A stretch of 64,000 nucleotides of DNA from NCBI RefSeq assembly GCF_001436115.1, contig NZ_AYZQ01000002.1, forward strand, positions 186,001-250,000, in the 5' to 3' direction. Below are positions 41,629 through 49,937 of the stretch, in pieces; position 1 is the stretch's first letter, and every line of letters begins with the position of its first letter. The position numbers and the translations under genes are program-made. The DNA comes from Lacticaseibacillus brantae DSM 23927. Lineage in GTDB: Bacteria > Bacillota > Bacilli > Lactobacillales > Lactobacillaceae. Below the pieces are notes generated by a model. The model saw nothing but the letters and a program-made list of their open reading frames with translations, searched no databases and was not told the origin of the DNA.

Positions 41629-42192
41629 ATGCCAAATCAACCAGCGATACTAGAAACTATTGAAGTCACATCAAGGACAACAGCTAAAAACGTCTTTTGG
41701 GTTAGATGGGTATGGGAGACAGAATTACCCCAATACTTAGTGATTGCAAACTACCCATCCGTTGGTGATCCTAAGATACTCGACGTGACCCGTTTACTGA
41801 TAATGAACCATATAAGAGCACTTAAAGGTGGTGGCGTTGCAATTGCAAACCTGTTTAGCCAACCAGTCGAGCATCTCAGTGATAAAGCTCTGAGTGACGG
41901 TAGTACAGCTCAGGGTATAACGGAGATTATTAACTTAGCTAAACAAGTAGACCACGTCATATTAGCGATGGGGTCACTACCGGATAAATCAAAAGTAGCA
42001 AAGGCACGATATGATGGATTGATTACCGTTATCAAGGAAGAAAAGCTAACCGATAAAGTTGAAATGCTGATTAATGTTACCAGTAAGAAACCAGCACATC
42101 CGTTGAGTTTACAAGGTAGAACATGGGAATTCCAACCAATCAGTGAGCCTAAACCTTCGAAGAAAACGATGAAGAAAATAGCTGACCAATAG
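41629..42192 (+). CDS. DUF1643 family protein
   Basis: This 187-aa protein fits DUF1643. The early LVIANYPSVGDPKILDVTR segment is followed by IANLFSQPVEHL, VDHVILAMGSLP and a C-terminal HPLSLQGRTW. The function of the family is not established and it is often found on mobile elements. AAGGAG precedes the ATG. It is the last gene before the right edge of element A. A 5'-truncated copy occurs at the equivalent place in element C (46370-46738), and the noncoding DNA after both is also similar. Confidence 0.8.
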   Translation: MPNQPAILETIEVTSRTTAKNVFWVRWVWETELPQYLVIANYPSVGDPKILDVTRLLIMNHIRALKGGGVAIANLFSQPVEHLSDKALSDGSTAQGITEIINLAKQVDHVILAMGSLPDKSKVAKARYDGLITVIKEEKLTDKVEMLINVTSKKPAHPLSLQGRTWEFQPISEPKPSKKTMKKIADQ

Positions 42193-42303
42193 CATATCCT
42201 AAATATGTGAAAAGAGCGAGTGCCCCTAAACGACCCCTCGATATTGCGAAAAAATCGCGTAGACCCATTGAGTTATAAGACATTCCCACGTGAGGCCTAA
42301 AGA

Positions 42304-42515
42304 CTTTCTGGGAAGACCATATCGCTCCTGACTTGTTAGCCGGCAAGAACGTTATCATCGCTGCTCATGGTAACTCATTACGTGCCTTGACCAAGTACAT
42401 CGAAAACATTTCTGATGAAGATATCATCAACTTAGAAATGGCAACTGGCGAACCAGTTGTGTACGACTTCGACGACAAGTTGAACGTTACAAACAAGACG
42501 AAGTTAGGTAAGTAA
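42304..42515 (+). pseudogene. Displaced gpmA 3' end, copy 1
   Basis: This fragment is nearly identical to gpmA 30624-30835 over its full 212 bp, still in frame from FWEDH to the stop, but without promoter, start or the first 160 codons. The match begins abruptly at CTTTCTGGG. It is the right-hand trace of element A insertion, not a functional gene. Confidence 0.92.
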
Positions 42516-42646
42516 TTAGAAGTGTGAAGCCTCACAGGTAACAAACGAGTACCAGCATAACTTCGAGGACGGATGCGTGCATCCGCGGAGAAGTAAGCTG
42601 GACGGAGTTTGTTGTGAGGGTGAACACGTTAATACTTTCCTAGTTG

Positions 42647-42677
42647 GAACACTCACTTTGGTGGGTGTTCTTTTTTT
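42647..42677 (+). terminator. Duplicate of the gpmA terminator, copy 2
   Basis: The stem GAACACTCAC / GTGGGTGTTC with seven T, in the same position relative to the gpmA fragment as at 30852. Confidence 0.88.
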
Positions 42678-42702
42678 GCCATAAATTGCATAGGGTGTCA
42701 TG

Positions 42703-42724
42703 GAATTGGCACTTGTAGACCCTA
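42703..42724 (+). repeat. 22-bp direct repeat, copy 2
   Basis: This matches 30898-30919 with a few changes (GAATTGGCACTTGTAG start). Similarity to the third copy at 47176 continues for some 40 bp more. Confidence 0.72.
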
Positions 42725-42782
42725 GACCCAGTTTAATCTGCGTCACTTGGGTCACTATGGGCACTGCCGATAAAGCCAATTC

Positions 42783-42860
42783 TGCAAATTTATATTATTT
42801 CTATGAAGGTCTGACAAATGATGTCAGGCCATTTTTTCCTAAAGGAGAAGGGCAGAGGGA
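42783..42860 (+). promoter_or_regulatory. Element leader with hairpin, copy 2
   Basis: The AT-rich box TTATATTATTT is followed by the hairpin GGTCTGACA / TGTCAGGCC (42808-42830), a T-run and AAAGGAG. The ATG that follows opens only a ten-codon frame, so the first gene has been lost here. Confidence 0.6.
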
Positions 42861-43250
42861 TGAAAATTAGCGGAAGAAGGTTGAGAAACTAAATGATTTA
42901 AAAGCACCTAGGTCAAGAATTATTATGAATTTAAACATAGCTTTCATATTCTTTAGTCAATGGCAAAGCCGTATCTGTTTCTGTGGTTCATTCGCCATGT
43001 GATGGTTATCCTGTTTGGATAAGCTCGTGTGTGACACTATTGCCGAATTTGTCCACAAACACGATTGATTCACCCTGAGTCACATTGTAAGCTTAAGAAG
43101 TAATCACGAAATGGTGATTAACGAAGGCATCAAATGATGGAACTTATTACGCTTGAGGTGCATTGAGCTTTGCAGTGCGGAGTTAAGTGCCCATTTACTA
43201 TCATGGATAATGCACTAGATGTTGATTAATTTGATGGAGGTCTAACAATA

Positions 43251-43892
43251 ATGACACAAGCATATTTTTACGATGAACAATTGGATCAAACAGATAAGCA
43301 GGCATTTCAAGATCGCGCCGAGATTCGTGAGTTATTAGAATATGAACGCTATACACGTGATAGTGGATTATATGAACAAGAAGCTAATTGTTACAGTGAT
43401 GACGCCCTAATACACGTTTCTTGGTATGACGGTCCAGCCACTGGTTACTTTGAAAAAGTTGCTGCGGCTCATGGTGGTGGTGCTAAGCAGAAGATTTTTT
43501 ACACGGAAGTTTGGCTTAATGGCGATAAAGCTATCGCGGAGATGCCAGTCATGATGCTGTCACCGAGAATTAAATTAGACAATCAACCGATTGAGGTGCA
43601 TTCGTATGCACGTATTTTTACCCGCCTAGAAAAAATTAACGGGCTCTGGAAGATTGTCGACGCAGATTGTATTTATGAACGGGATGAAATTATCCCAGTT
43701 ATTCCAAGTGTCAGCATTAATATTGATTTGAAAGAACTCACATCCTATCGTGAGAGTTACCAAGGCCTGTGTTACGTGCTTAGTCGTACGGGCTTTGAAA
43801 GTCGCCAAGATTTGCCTGGTGATGATCAGCCTGAAACCGTGGAAAAAGTTTATCGAAATGCTAGCAACTGGTTTTATGAACAGCGGGATTAG
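43251..43892 (+). CDS. SnoaL-like (NTF2-fold) protein
   Basis: This 213-aa protein has an NTF2/SnoaL-type domain: an N-terminal helix RAEIRELLEYERYTRDSG, then strands around HVSWYDGPATGYFE, ending IVDADCIYERD. The family contains cyclases, dehydratases and isomerases, and many members have no known substrate. GGAGG precedes the ATG. A divergent TetR regulator lies downstream. A more distant paralogue is at 58683 next to an MFS exporter. Confidence 0.8.
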   Translation: MTQAYFYDEQLDQTDKQAFQDRAEIRELLEYERYTRDSGLYEQEANCYSDDALIHVSWYDGPATGYFEKVAAAHGGGAKQKIFYTEVWLNGDKAIAEMPVMMLSPRIKLDNQPIEVHSYARIFTRLEKINGLWKIVDADCIYERDEIIPVIPSVSINIDLKELTSYRESYQGLCYVLSRTGFESRQDLPGDDQPETVEKVYRNASNWFYEQRD

Positions 43893-43914
43893 TTTTTAAA
43901 AATCAAAACAGAAT

Positions 43915-43961
43915 AAAGCGAGCATCCCGAAATCCTATGTTTCTGGGACGCTCGCTTTTTT
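43915..43961. terminator. Terminator after the SnoaL-like gene
   Basis: The stem AAGCGAGC..TCCC / GGGA..GCTCGCTTTTTT, lying between convergent genes. Confidence 0.88.
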
Positions 43962-44037
43962 AATTGCAGTAGGAATAATATAGGGCGTTTGAAGAATGTT
44001 GAAAAGGATGGCCAGCATAGTGTGTTGTCACAGCAAG

Positions 44038-44634
44038 TTAATGTTTGCCACCAGATAAGTGTTGAAAGATATTCCGGGGATCTGGCACCATTAAACTGTA
44101 GAGTTTGACTAACATTTTGGTGTCTATCGTGGGATATTTAAGCATCACGCGACTAAAGTTAAACACATTGCGCGCGACGACTTCATTAACAAATCCTTGA
44201 AAATCGTTCTGCCGGTCATCAATGAATGTGACGCGCATCATATCGTTGGCCAGGACAGTAATGGCCGCTTCTTCTGCGTGGGCCCAGTAAATCATCTCAA
44301 AGAGCATCTGATTATTCTTTAACTCTTGAACCACTGTCTGTGGTAGATCGACGACACTGACTGGAACTTTGTCGATGAGCGCCAAAAAATCATTTGCAAT
44401 GTTAGCAACATGATTTTCAAGGATCTCGAGCTGATTGTTATAATGGCGGTAAAAAGTTTGGCGAACAATTCCAGCTTCTTTACATAGTTGGGTTACCGTG
44501 ATTGACTCAAAGCGTACTTCAGTAATAAAGAAATGTGTCAGCGCCTTGAAAAGTTTGTCTTGCGTGGCTTGGAGGCGCTTGTCAGGTTGTTGATAGCGAG
44601 CAAATTTAATACCAGGAGTTTGCGTAGTACTCAC
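44038..44634 (-). CDS. TetR-family transcriptional regulator
   Basis: This 198-aa protein has a TetR N-terminal HTH (about 22-68: ITVTQLCKEAGIVRQTFYRHY) and a helical ligand-binding C-terminus. The GTG start at 44634 overlaps the apparent AGAGG, so the true start is uncertain. No ATG exists before the HTH. It is convergent with the SnoaL gene, which it may control. The ligand is unknown. Confidence 0.85.
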   Translation of the reverse strand: MSTTQTPGIKFARYQQPDKRLQATQDKLFKALTHFFITEVRFESITVTQLCKEAGIVRQTFYRHYNNQLEILENHVANIANDFLALIDKVPVSVVDLPQTVVQELKNNQMLFEMIYWAHAEEAAITVLANDMMRVTFIDDRQNDFQGFVNEVVARNVFNFSRVMLKYPTIDTKMLVKLYSLMVPDPRNIFQHLSGGKH

Positions 44635-44721
44635 CTCTTTAGTGATATTTTAACATGATATGACAACAGTCAATGATTATAGGACAGGCTAGTCCTTGAA
44701 ATTGAATCTCAGAGTGGATTA

Positions 44722-44890
44722 CTGACTTGTTAGACGGCAAGAAGGTTATCATCGCTGCTCATGGTAACTCATTGCGTGCCTTAACCAAGCACATCGAAAA
44801 CATTTCTGACGAAGATGTCATCAACTTAGAAATGGCAACTGGTGAACCAGTTGTGTACGACTTCGACGACAAGTTGAACGTTACAAACAA
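44722..44890 (+). pseudogene. Displaced gpmA 3' end, copy 2 (truncated both sides)
   Basis: This matches gpmA from about 30650 to 30818 with scattered changes. It lacks the first ~26 bp of the repeated segment and the last codons. The final bases run straight into the element leader (TTTGCAAATATATA), so a deletion has joined them. Confidence 0.88.
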
Positions 44891-44892
44891 AT

Positions 44893-44970
44893 TTGCAAAT
44901 ATATATTATTCATAAAAAGGTCTGACAGATAATGTCAGGCCTTTTTATTTTGCCGCAGGAGGAATAACGT
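44893..44970 (+). promoter_or_regulatory. Element leader with hairpin, copy 3
   Basis: ATATATTATT is followed by the hairpin GGTCTGACA / TGTCAGGCC (44919-44941), TTTTTATTTT and GCAGGAGGA, with the ATG at 44971. It is almost identical to copy 1. Confidence 0.65.
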
Positions 44971-45249
44971 ATGGCGCTTGAAGAACGAAGGCTGATGCAC
45001 TTACTGAGTAGCCTGATTGGTCACTCGTTGTCACCCGCAGATGTAGGTGTCGAGACAGACGCACTTGAAAGGAGTGAGCTGGACATGCAGTTATTACCAT
45101 CGAAGAAACTATATGATCGGTTACCGCAGCTGGTTATGGTGACGTCTTATCAGGGGCCAGCTCACTTACATGATCGTGAACTAGCTGCCAAGCAAATACT
45201 GGAAGAGTACAATGGCTCAAACAGATTATTGATTTCAGGGGCAGGATGA
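44971..45249 (+). pseudogene. Deletion scar: first element gene fused to Mor-like fragment
   Basis: The first ~60 residues match the 34136 protein (MALEERRLMHLLSSLIGHSL). The sequence then switches to DRELAAKQILEEYNGSN, which resembles DRDAVGKRIAQEYNGGN of the Mor-like protein at 34645, and stops soon after. An internal deletion of the intervening genes explains this. It is unlikely to be functional. Confidence 0.75.
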
Positions 45250-45320
45250 TTTTTTTCAGACACAAATGATGGACCCATTTCAAGAGTAAGTTGATACATG
45301 GTAAAATATTCTATCAAAAA

Positions 45321-45362
45321 GCGAGAGCCGCAGGAATCTTCGGATTCCTGCGGCTCTCGCTC
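45321..45362 (-). terminator. Terminator of the matrixin gene
   Basis: A long perfect stem (GCGAGAGCCGCAGGAATC and its complement) with a TTCG loop. The left arm follows AAAAA, giving T-run on the minus strand. Confidence 0.88.
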
Positions 45363-45400
45363 GAGATTGTATAGTTATGTCACAGCTTCTTTTTCATGCC

Positions 45401-46165
45401 TTAGACGCTGTAAATCTGTTTGAGCGCAGCAATGTCCTCAGCCGATAAGGCGGTTTTGCCTTGATCGACGGGGTACATGACGGAAGCGGCATTGGTGCTG
45501 TGATCGAGCCCCAGTGCGTGGCCTAACTCGTGAATCGCCACCGATTGGGCGATGGATTCCGGATAGGTCACGTTGAGGCTAGCGGTCGCGTGATTGATGG
45601 TCATCCCACCCCACACACGGCTGATAATCTCGGGCCCACCCTGACCTAATTCAAGAGAGACACGTTGACTGAGGGGCATTTGCTTATGATAAATCGAGAA
45701 CTCAATTTGATTTTGTGTACTGGTGCCCGTTCCTGGAATCAGATTGACGAGCCCGGTTGCGTTATAGACGTCTACCGCATGGGCGAAGACGTTGCGCACG
45801 GCCTGTGAGTCGTTTGTGTCGAAGGTGTAATAGTAGGTGCGGCTCAGAGACGCACCTTGGACGATTGAGACAATCGGGGTGGCTTGCCCAGTGTCCGCCT
45901 GGCGGGACTGCGCGCGATTCGCCGTGGCTTCTTTTGGTGTCACGTTTACTTTTGGTTGGGACTGTTGTGAGACTTCAACTTTGGGCTGATTTTGACTACT
46001 GGCAACAAATTGATCGAATTTGTTCTTAGCGAAATCTACAGTTTCACGCAACTCGGTTTGAGCCTGGAGTCGCTGAGGGGCTGGGACTGGGCTGTAATCA
46101 CTGGCAATTAAAAAAGTGGCGCCGCCAATGAAAATCAGCCACGCGAGCCCACGATGGTTCGCCAT
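45401..46165 (-). CDS. Secreted matrixin-type zinc metalloprotease
   Basis: This 254-aa protein has an N-terminal membrane segment (about 7-22), a Gln/Ser/Lys-rich linker to about 95, and a catalytic domain with HELGHALGLDHS (His212, Glu213, His216, His222) and the Met-turn VMYP. That is a complete metzincin/peptidase M10 site. AGGAAGGAAG lies before the ATG. It is likely surface-tethered or released. It differs in base use from the AT-richer remnants beside it and may be a cargo gene of element C. Substrate unknown. Confidence 0.9.
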   Translation of the reverse strand: MANHRGLAWLIFIGGATFLIASDYSPVPAPQRLQAQTELRETVDFAKNKFDQFVASSQNQPKVEVSQQSQPKVNVTPKEATANRAQSRQADTGQATPIVSIVQGASLSRTYYYTFDTNDSQAVRNVFAHAVDVYNATGLVNLIPGTGTSTQNQIEFSIYHKQMPLSQRVSLELGQGGPEIISRVWGGMTINHATASLNVTYPESIAQSVAIHELGHALGLDHSTNAASVMYPVDQGKTALSAEDIAALKQIYSV

Positions 46166-46369
46166 GGGAATCTTCCTTCCTGAATCATTTTGACCAGCAT
46201 ACTATTTTGTCGAGGCTTTGTCGTCAGACCTTGGAAGGACGTAAGCAAATCTTAACCCAGTGCACAGGCATAGAAGCTATGACAAAAGACGCTTTGAGAA
46301 GGCGCTAATCCTGTCAAGTTGACATCTGAAATAACGGATATTTATTTATAGCTTTGAAATGGTGTCATC

Positions 46370-46738
46370 GTGGTATTCTTTTGCGGTGGCGGTGTTGCGA
46401 CAGCGATCCTATTCAGTCAACCGGTCGCACACCTAAGCGATAAAGCTCTATCTGACGGTAGTACAGCACAAGGTATAACAGAGGTTATTAGCCTAGCCAA
46501 ACAAGTAGACCATGTCATATTAGCAATCGGATCACTACCGGATAAATCTCAGGTAGTAAATGCACGATATGATGAACTGATTACCGTTATCAAGGAAGAA
46601 AAGTTAACAGACAAAGTTGAAATGCTGACTAATGCTATCAGTCAGAAACCAGTACATCCGGTGAGTTTACAAGGTAGAATGTGGAAATTCCAACCAATAA
46701 GTGAGCCTAAACCTTCGAAGAAAACGGCTGATCAGTAG
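46370..46738 (+). pseudogene. 5'-truncated DUF1643 gene
   Basis: From about 46385 the frame matches 41629-42192 from GGVAIANLFSQPV to the end (KPSKKTADQ). The first ~65 residues, the RBS and a true start are missing. It is the remnant of the right-end gene of element C. Confidence 0.82.
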
Positions 46739-46848
46739 CATATTCTAAATATGTGAAAAGTGCGAGTGCTCCTGAGCGGCCCTCGAGATTGTGAAAATAT
46801 AGTACGAACCCATTGAGTTATAAGGCATCCACATGCGAAAATTATTCA

Positions 46849-47058
46849 CTTTCTGGGTAAGACCATATCGCCCCTGACTTGTTAGACGGCAAGACCTTTG
46901 CCATTGCTCACGGTAACTCATTACATGCCTTAACCAAGTACAGCGAAAACATTTCTGATGAAGATATCATCAACTTAGAAATGGCAACTGGTGAACCAGT
47001 TGTGCATGACTTCGACGACAAGTTGAACGTTACAAACAAAACAAAGTTAGGTAAGTAA
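46849..47058 (+). pseudogene. Displaced gpmA 3' end, copy 3
   Basis: This matches gpmA 30624-30835 with more substitutions than copy 1 and a small deletion around 46900 that breaks the frame. It begins at the same CTTTCTGGG as copy 1. It may be the original chromosomal 3' end displaced by the oldest insertion. Confidence 0.9.
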
Positions 47059-47117
47059 TTAAGAAGTGTGAGCAGAATCGACAGTCTCTGGGAACACGTT
47101 AATGCTTACTTGGCTGT

Positions 47118-47149
47118 GAACTCTCACTTCGGTGGGTGTTCTTTTTTTT
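47118..47149 (+). terminator. Duplicate of the gpmA terminator, copy 3
   Basis: The stem GAACTCTCAC / GTGGGTGTTC with a TTCG loop and eight T. Confidence 0.85.
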
Positions 47150-47175
47150 GCCATAATTGGCCATATCGTTGCACA

Positions 47176-47197
47176 GAATTGGCACTTGCAGACTCTC
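47176..47197 (+). repeat. 22-bp direct repeat, copy 3
   Basis: This matches 30898-30919 closely. 47198-47348 holds nothing further that I can identify. Confidence 0.75.
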
Positions 47198-47348
47198 GAG
47201 CTAATTAAATGTGCGCACTGGGATCACTAAGAACCCACTCAGATTCTAACCAGTATTGGTCCAAAGATTTATCTATATGGCAACAAGGTATTCGCACAAA
47301 AAAAGCTGTCACTCTAGTTGGAATGGCAGCTTTTAGCACAGCAAGTAA

Positions 47349-48029
47349 TTAATCGAGGTATGGTTTCATATTGTTGAAGACAACCTGATAACCGTTTGGT
47401 AGCATGTGCGCTCCATCAAACGTGTATTCAGGTTTCAAGTTGCCAGTGGAATCGGTTAGACCATCATTGACATTGATAAATGTATCGCCTGCTTTTTCGA
47501 CAATGCGCTTGACCTTTTCGCTAGCGTCTTCCAATAACTCATTCGATCGGTGTTCATAAAGATGGCTATGTTCATCTTCTTCTTCACCAAAGTTATGTGT
47601 GGTGTTGACTGGATAGAAGGCCATCGCGTAGACCCTTGTGTTAGGCAACTTTGTTTTAATTTGCTCAAGAATCTTAGTATAGTTGCTGAGAAAAGTTTCT
47701 TCGGGGACGTTAAAACCGACATCATTAGACCCAATATTGATAAAAATCTTGCTGGGTTGCAAATCAAAGATGAGGGTGTCCATGTGAGCCAATAAATCTG
47801 CGGTGGTCGTTGCACGGACGCCACGGTTATAAATCGTCTTGGTTAAACCCAGGTCTTGTTCCTGCTGCATCTTTTCAATGGGAAAGATTTCCATTAATGA
47901 CGAGCCAACGAAGACAATTTGGCCTTTCTCTGCGGAAGTGTTCTGTTGGTCATATTTCATGCGCAAACTGTTTTGAAACGCCTTAATCTCTGGATTTAAA
48001 TCAGTTAAGTCTGTTGTTTCCTTTGCCAT
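47349..48029 (-). CDS. SGNH/GDSL-type hydrolase
   Basis: This 226-aa cytoplasmic esterase-like protein has block I FVGSSLME (Ser nucleophile), block III INIGSNDVG and block V DGAHMLPNGY (Asp/His), the SGNH catalytic set. AAAGAGG precedes the ATG, which lies one base after the stop of the MarR gene, so the pair is an operon. Such enzymes deacetylate or cleave acyl esters. The substrate is unknown. Confidence 0.9.
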   Translation of the reverse strand: MAKETTDLTDLNPEIKAFQNSLRMKYDQQNTSAEKGQIVFVGSSLMEIFPIEKMQQEQDLGLTKTIYNRGVRATTTADLLAHMDTLIFDLQPSKIFINIGSNDVGFNVPEETFLSNYTKILEQIKTKLPNTRVYAMAFYPVNTTHNFGEEEDEHSHLYEHRSNELLEDASEKVKRIVEKAGDTFINVNDGLTDSTGNLKPEYTFDGAHMLPNGYQVVFNNMKPYLD

Positions 48030-48030
48030 A

Positions 48031-48468
48031 TTAATTGCCTCTTTCTGTTTTCGATTGATTACGCCGCTTGGCTAATTTTGAAACGATGCGGATATAAGCC
48101 TCGGCGTCCTCTTCGCCCAGGTAAGCCATCAGATCAGTGAGGTAGGTGAGTTGTTTGGTCTCTTGGTCTTTTAATTTTTTGCGGCCAGTCGGTGTGAGCG
48201 CAATGATGAATTTGCGCAAATCTGTTGGGTGGGCACTGCGAGTAATCATGTTGGCTTTTTCAAGGCGGCGCAGAATAACTGTCATTCTGGCTGTCGTGAC
48301 ATGTAAAGCTTGACTAAGATCGCTTGGGGTGACGTTCTCGTGCTGATCCAAATACTGAAAGAGAACGTAGTCAACACCCAGAGCATTTTCACTAAAATCT
48401 CGAGCGCTACTGACTCGATTTTGTTTCATGACAGTAATAAACTGTTGGGCTAGTTGCTTGGCATTCAT
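48031..48468 (-). CDS. MarR-family regulator
   Basis: This 145-aa protein has a winged HTH (VTPSDLSQALHVTTARMTVI ... HPTDLRKFIIALTPTG) and ends in a basic tail. AAAGGAG precedes the ATG. It is directly coupled to the SGNH hydrolase gene. The promoter carries GCTAAC / GTTAGC half-sites flanking the -10. Autoregulation with control of the hydrolase is likely. Confidence 0.9.
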   Translation of the reverse strand: MNAKQLAQQFITVMKQNRVSSARDFSENALGVDYVLFQYLDQHENVTPSDLSQALHVTTARMTVILRRLEKANMITRSAHPTDLRKFIIALTPTGRKKLKDQETKQLTYLTDLMAYLGEEDAEAYIRIVSKLAKRRNQSKTERGN

Positions 48469-48493
48469 GGGCAGCTCCTTTAGTTATAAAATT

Positions 48494-48535
48494 GCTAACG
48501 GCAATTATAATAAACAGTGTTAGCTAAAATGTCAA
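48494..48535 (-). promoter_or_regulatory. Promoter with GTTAGC inverted repeat
   Basis: Minus strand: TTGACA (48530-48535), 17 bp, then TATTAT (48507-48512). The -10 is bracketed by GCTAAC (48494-48499) and GTTAGC (48519-48524). Confidence 0.75.
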
Positions 48536-48610
48536 TCTAAATTTTGCTTATTCAAAAATCTCTCCATTTCTTTTGAAGTGGGGAGATTAATGAGTACTTT
48601 GAGGTTGTTG

Positions 48611-49090
48611 TCATTGGCCTTTAGTTCCAAAAATATTTGCGCCGAAATTCTTTTTGGCAACGTCATATTGTGAGTCAGTCTCCTTAATAAGGGTATTAAG
48701 AATCTTGTCAAACGTCGCTTTATCGTCGTCAGAGAGGGCATCCATATAATCTTCTTCGTTAACACTGATTCTGTTGGCAGAAGAGATGCCTTTCTCGGTG
48801 AGTGACACTTGAAAAACACGTTTGTCAGTTTCGGATTTAATTCGATTAACGAGACCACGTTTCTCCAGCTTGCGGATTAATTCTGAAGCGGATTGGCGAC
48901 TCATACCTAGTTGGTTGACTAAATCTGATTGTGGGATGGCACCAATTTCTTTCAGCGTGGCTAATACTTTGCCCTGGCCACTACTAGGATCTATCAAAGA
49001 TAGTCTGCTTACCTTGAATTGGCGTAATTGTTTCAACGTATTGTTTAAATGGTTGAGCTTCAGTGTAAGTTCGGTATTCGTCACTGCCAT
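48611..49090 (-). CDS. MarR-family regulator
   Basis: This 159-aa protein has a winged HTH (IPQSDLVNQLGMSRQSASELI, then RIKSETDKRVFQVSLTEKG). The ATG at 49090 is best placed relative to TAGGAG. A longer frame upstream crosses the promoter region. It is divergent from a DUF998 membrane gene at 49222. The shared 130-bp region holds two GTCAGGTAC-type sites, so it probably represses both. Confidence 0.88.
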   Translation of the reverse strand: MAVTNTELTLKLNHLNNTLKQLRQFKVSRLSLIDPSSGQGKVLATLKEIGAIPQSDLVNQLGMSRQSASELIRKLEKRGLVNRIKSETDKRVFQVSLTEKGISSANRISVNEEDYMDALSDDDKATFDKILNTLIKETDSQYDVAKKNFGANIFGTKGQ

Positions 49091-49114
49091 TTTCATCGCT
49101 CCTAAATTAGTGTG

Positions 49115-49165
49115 TTGACAAAACATGTCAGGTACCATACAATATATTTCGTCAGGTACATGACT
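49115..49165 (+). promoter_or_regulatory. Promoter and operator pair for the DUF998 gene
   Basis: TTGACA (49115-49120), 17 bp, then TACAAT (49138-49143). A GTCAGGTACC site lies in the spacer and GTCAGGTACATGAC (49152-49165) just downstream, a direct pair with palindromic character. Confidence 0.72.
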
Positions 49166-49221
49166 AATGTAAACTAGTTTATCACTTTTGTCACACAATA
49201 ATACAGAAGGAAGTCGATCTC

Positions 49222-49902
49222 TTGCTAACAAATAATCTTCAAAAAACTTGGAAACTTGCCGGAATTTTTTTAATGTTAGGAGGGATAGTGTTTTTCCTAA
49301 CAGAGTTCATCACTGCTGCTGCGTGGAGTCATCCAGCATATAGCTATACCTACAATTTCATTAGTAACTTAGGTGTTAGGGGGCCATCGCATCTCTTTGG
49401 GCAGTATATGATCTCGCCACTTGCTTGGGTCATGAATTTAGGTTTTGTCAGTTTTGGTATCTTATTGGGGCTGGGAGTGCTGTTACTCCCCCACCTAGGG
49501 CACACACATCGCTGGGTTCTGTCAGTACTGGCTTTGGTATTGGGATTCGGTGGAATCTTAGTTGGCGTCTTTCATGGGTCCGGCGAGGCGTTGGTTGATG
49601 GCACTGGGATGTATCATAGTTTTGGGGCATTCATGGCTTTCATTTCTGGGAATGTAATTTCTATTTTGCTAGGTCGTTCTGATATGCCAGTCTCACACAA
49701 AACAAAGATGTTGCTAGTCGTGCTTGGAATCATCGGGGTCATTGCCACGGTGGGATACACTGCAGCATTGATTTTGGCACCAGATAATCATCCAATTATT
49801 ATTATCGGACTAATCGAGCGCGGTGCAGTTTATCCATTTCTGATTGGATTAATGGCTGCGGGCTACTCACTCCTAAAAGTTAATCCAGTGTCACAAAACT
49901 AG
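49222..49902 (+). CDS. DUF998 membrane protein
   Basis: This 226-aa protein has six hydrophobic segments. The N-terminal pattern (SHPAYSYTYNFISNLG) and the HGSGEALVDGTGMYHSFGAF loop are typical of DUF998. The start is TTG with AAGGAAG upstream. It is probably controlled by the divergent MarR protein. Function unknown. Confidence 0.85.
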   Translation: MLTNNLQKTWKLAGIFLMLGGIVFFLTEFITAAAWSHPAYSYTYNFISNLGVRGPSHLFGQYMISPLAWVMNLGFVSFGILLGLGVLLLPHLGHTHRWVLSVLALVLGFGGILVGVFHGSGEALVDGTGMYHSFGAFMAFISGNVISILLGRSDMPVSHKTKMLLVVLGIIGVIATVGYTAALILAPDNHPIIIIGLIERGAVYPFLIGLMAAGYSLLKVNPVSQN

Positions 49903-49937
49903 CTCGGATTTCAATTATGTGGTGACGGCGCAATCGA

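Larger units (their letters stand above)
30624..42303 (+). mobile_element. Integrative element A, inserted in the 3' end of gpmA
   Basis: The boundaries are inferred. The left edge is where the gpmA repeat begins (30624) and the right edge is where the displaced gpmA 3' copy begins (42304). The element contains an ABC/secreted-peptide cargo, a Mor-like regulator, a lipoprotein, a replication-type DUF927 ATPase, an excisionase-like gene, a tyrosine integrase (40083), an SOS-box small gene and a DUF1643 gene. No conjugation, capsid or packaging genes are visible, so it is a small integrative element that probably needs a helper for transfer. Confidence 0.72.
42516..44890 (+). mobile_element. 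Element B, decayed relative of element A
   Basis: This stretch lies between displaced gpmA copies 1 and 2. It contains a gpmA-type terminator, the 22-bp repeat, a copy of the element leader (42783-42834), a SnoaL-like gene and a TetR gene. No integrase remains. Of 42516-43250, the part 42516-42860 holds these remnants. I see nothing coding in 42861-43250. Confidence 0.6.
44891..46848 (+). mobile_element. Element C, decayed relative of element A
   Basis: It has a leader copy, a first-gene/Mor fusion scar, a matrixin protease gene, a 5'-truncated DUF1643 gene, and right-end noncoding DNA similar to that of element A, followed by displaced gpmA copy 3. No integrase or replication gene is left. 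Of 46166-46369, I see nothing coding. Confidence 0.62.

Noticed and set aside
30624-42303. Element A as a prophage or conjugative element
   Set aside because: There are no terminase, capsid, portal, tail, relaxase or type IV secretion genes. Only integration, replication and cargo functions are visible.
42333-42515. 60-aa frame as a gene
   Set aside because: It is a displaced 3' fragment of gpmA without promoter, RBS or catalytic N-terminus.
47456-47824. 122-aa frame inside the SGNH hydrolase gene
   Set aside because: It is a same-strand shadow in another frame, without RBS and with no sensible motif.
48532-48858. 108-aa minus-strand frame overlapping the MarR gene at 48611
   Set aside because: It has no RBS, and the overlapping MarR frame has a clear domain.
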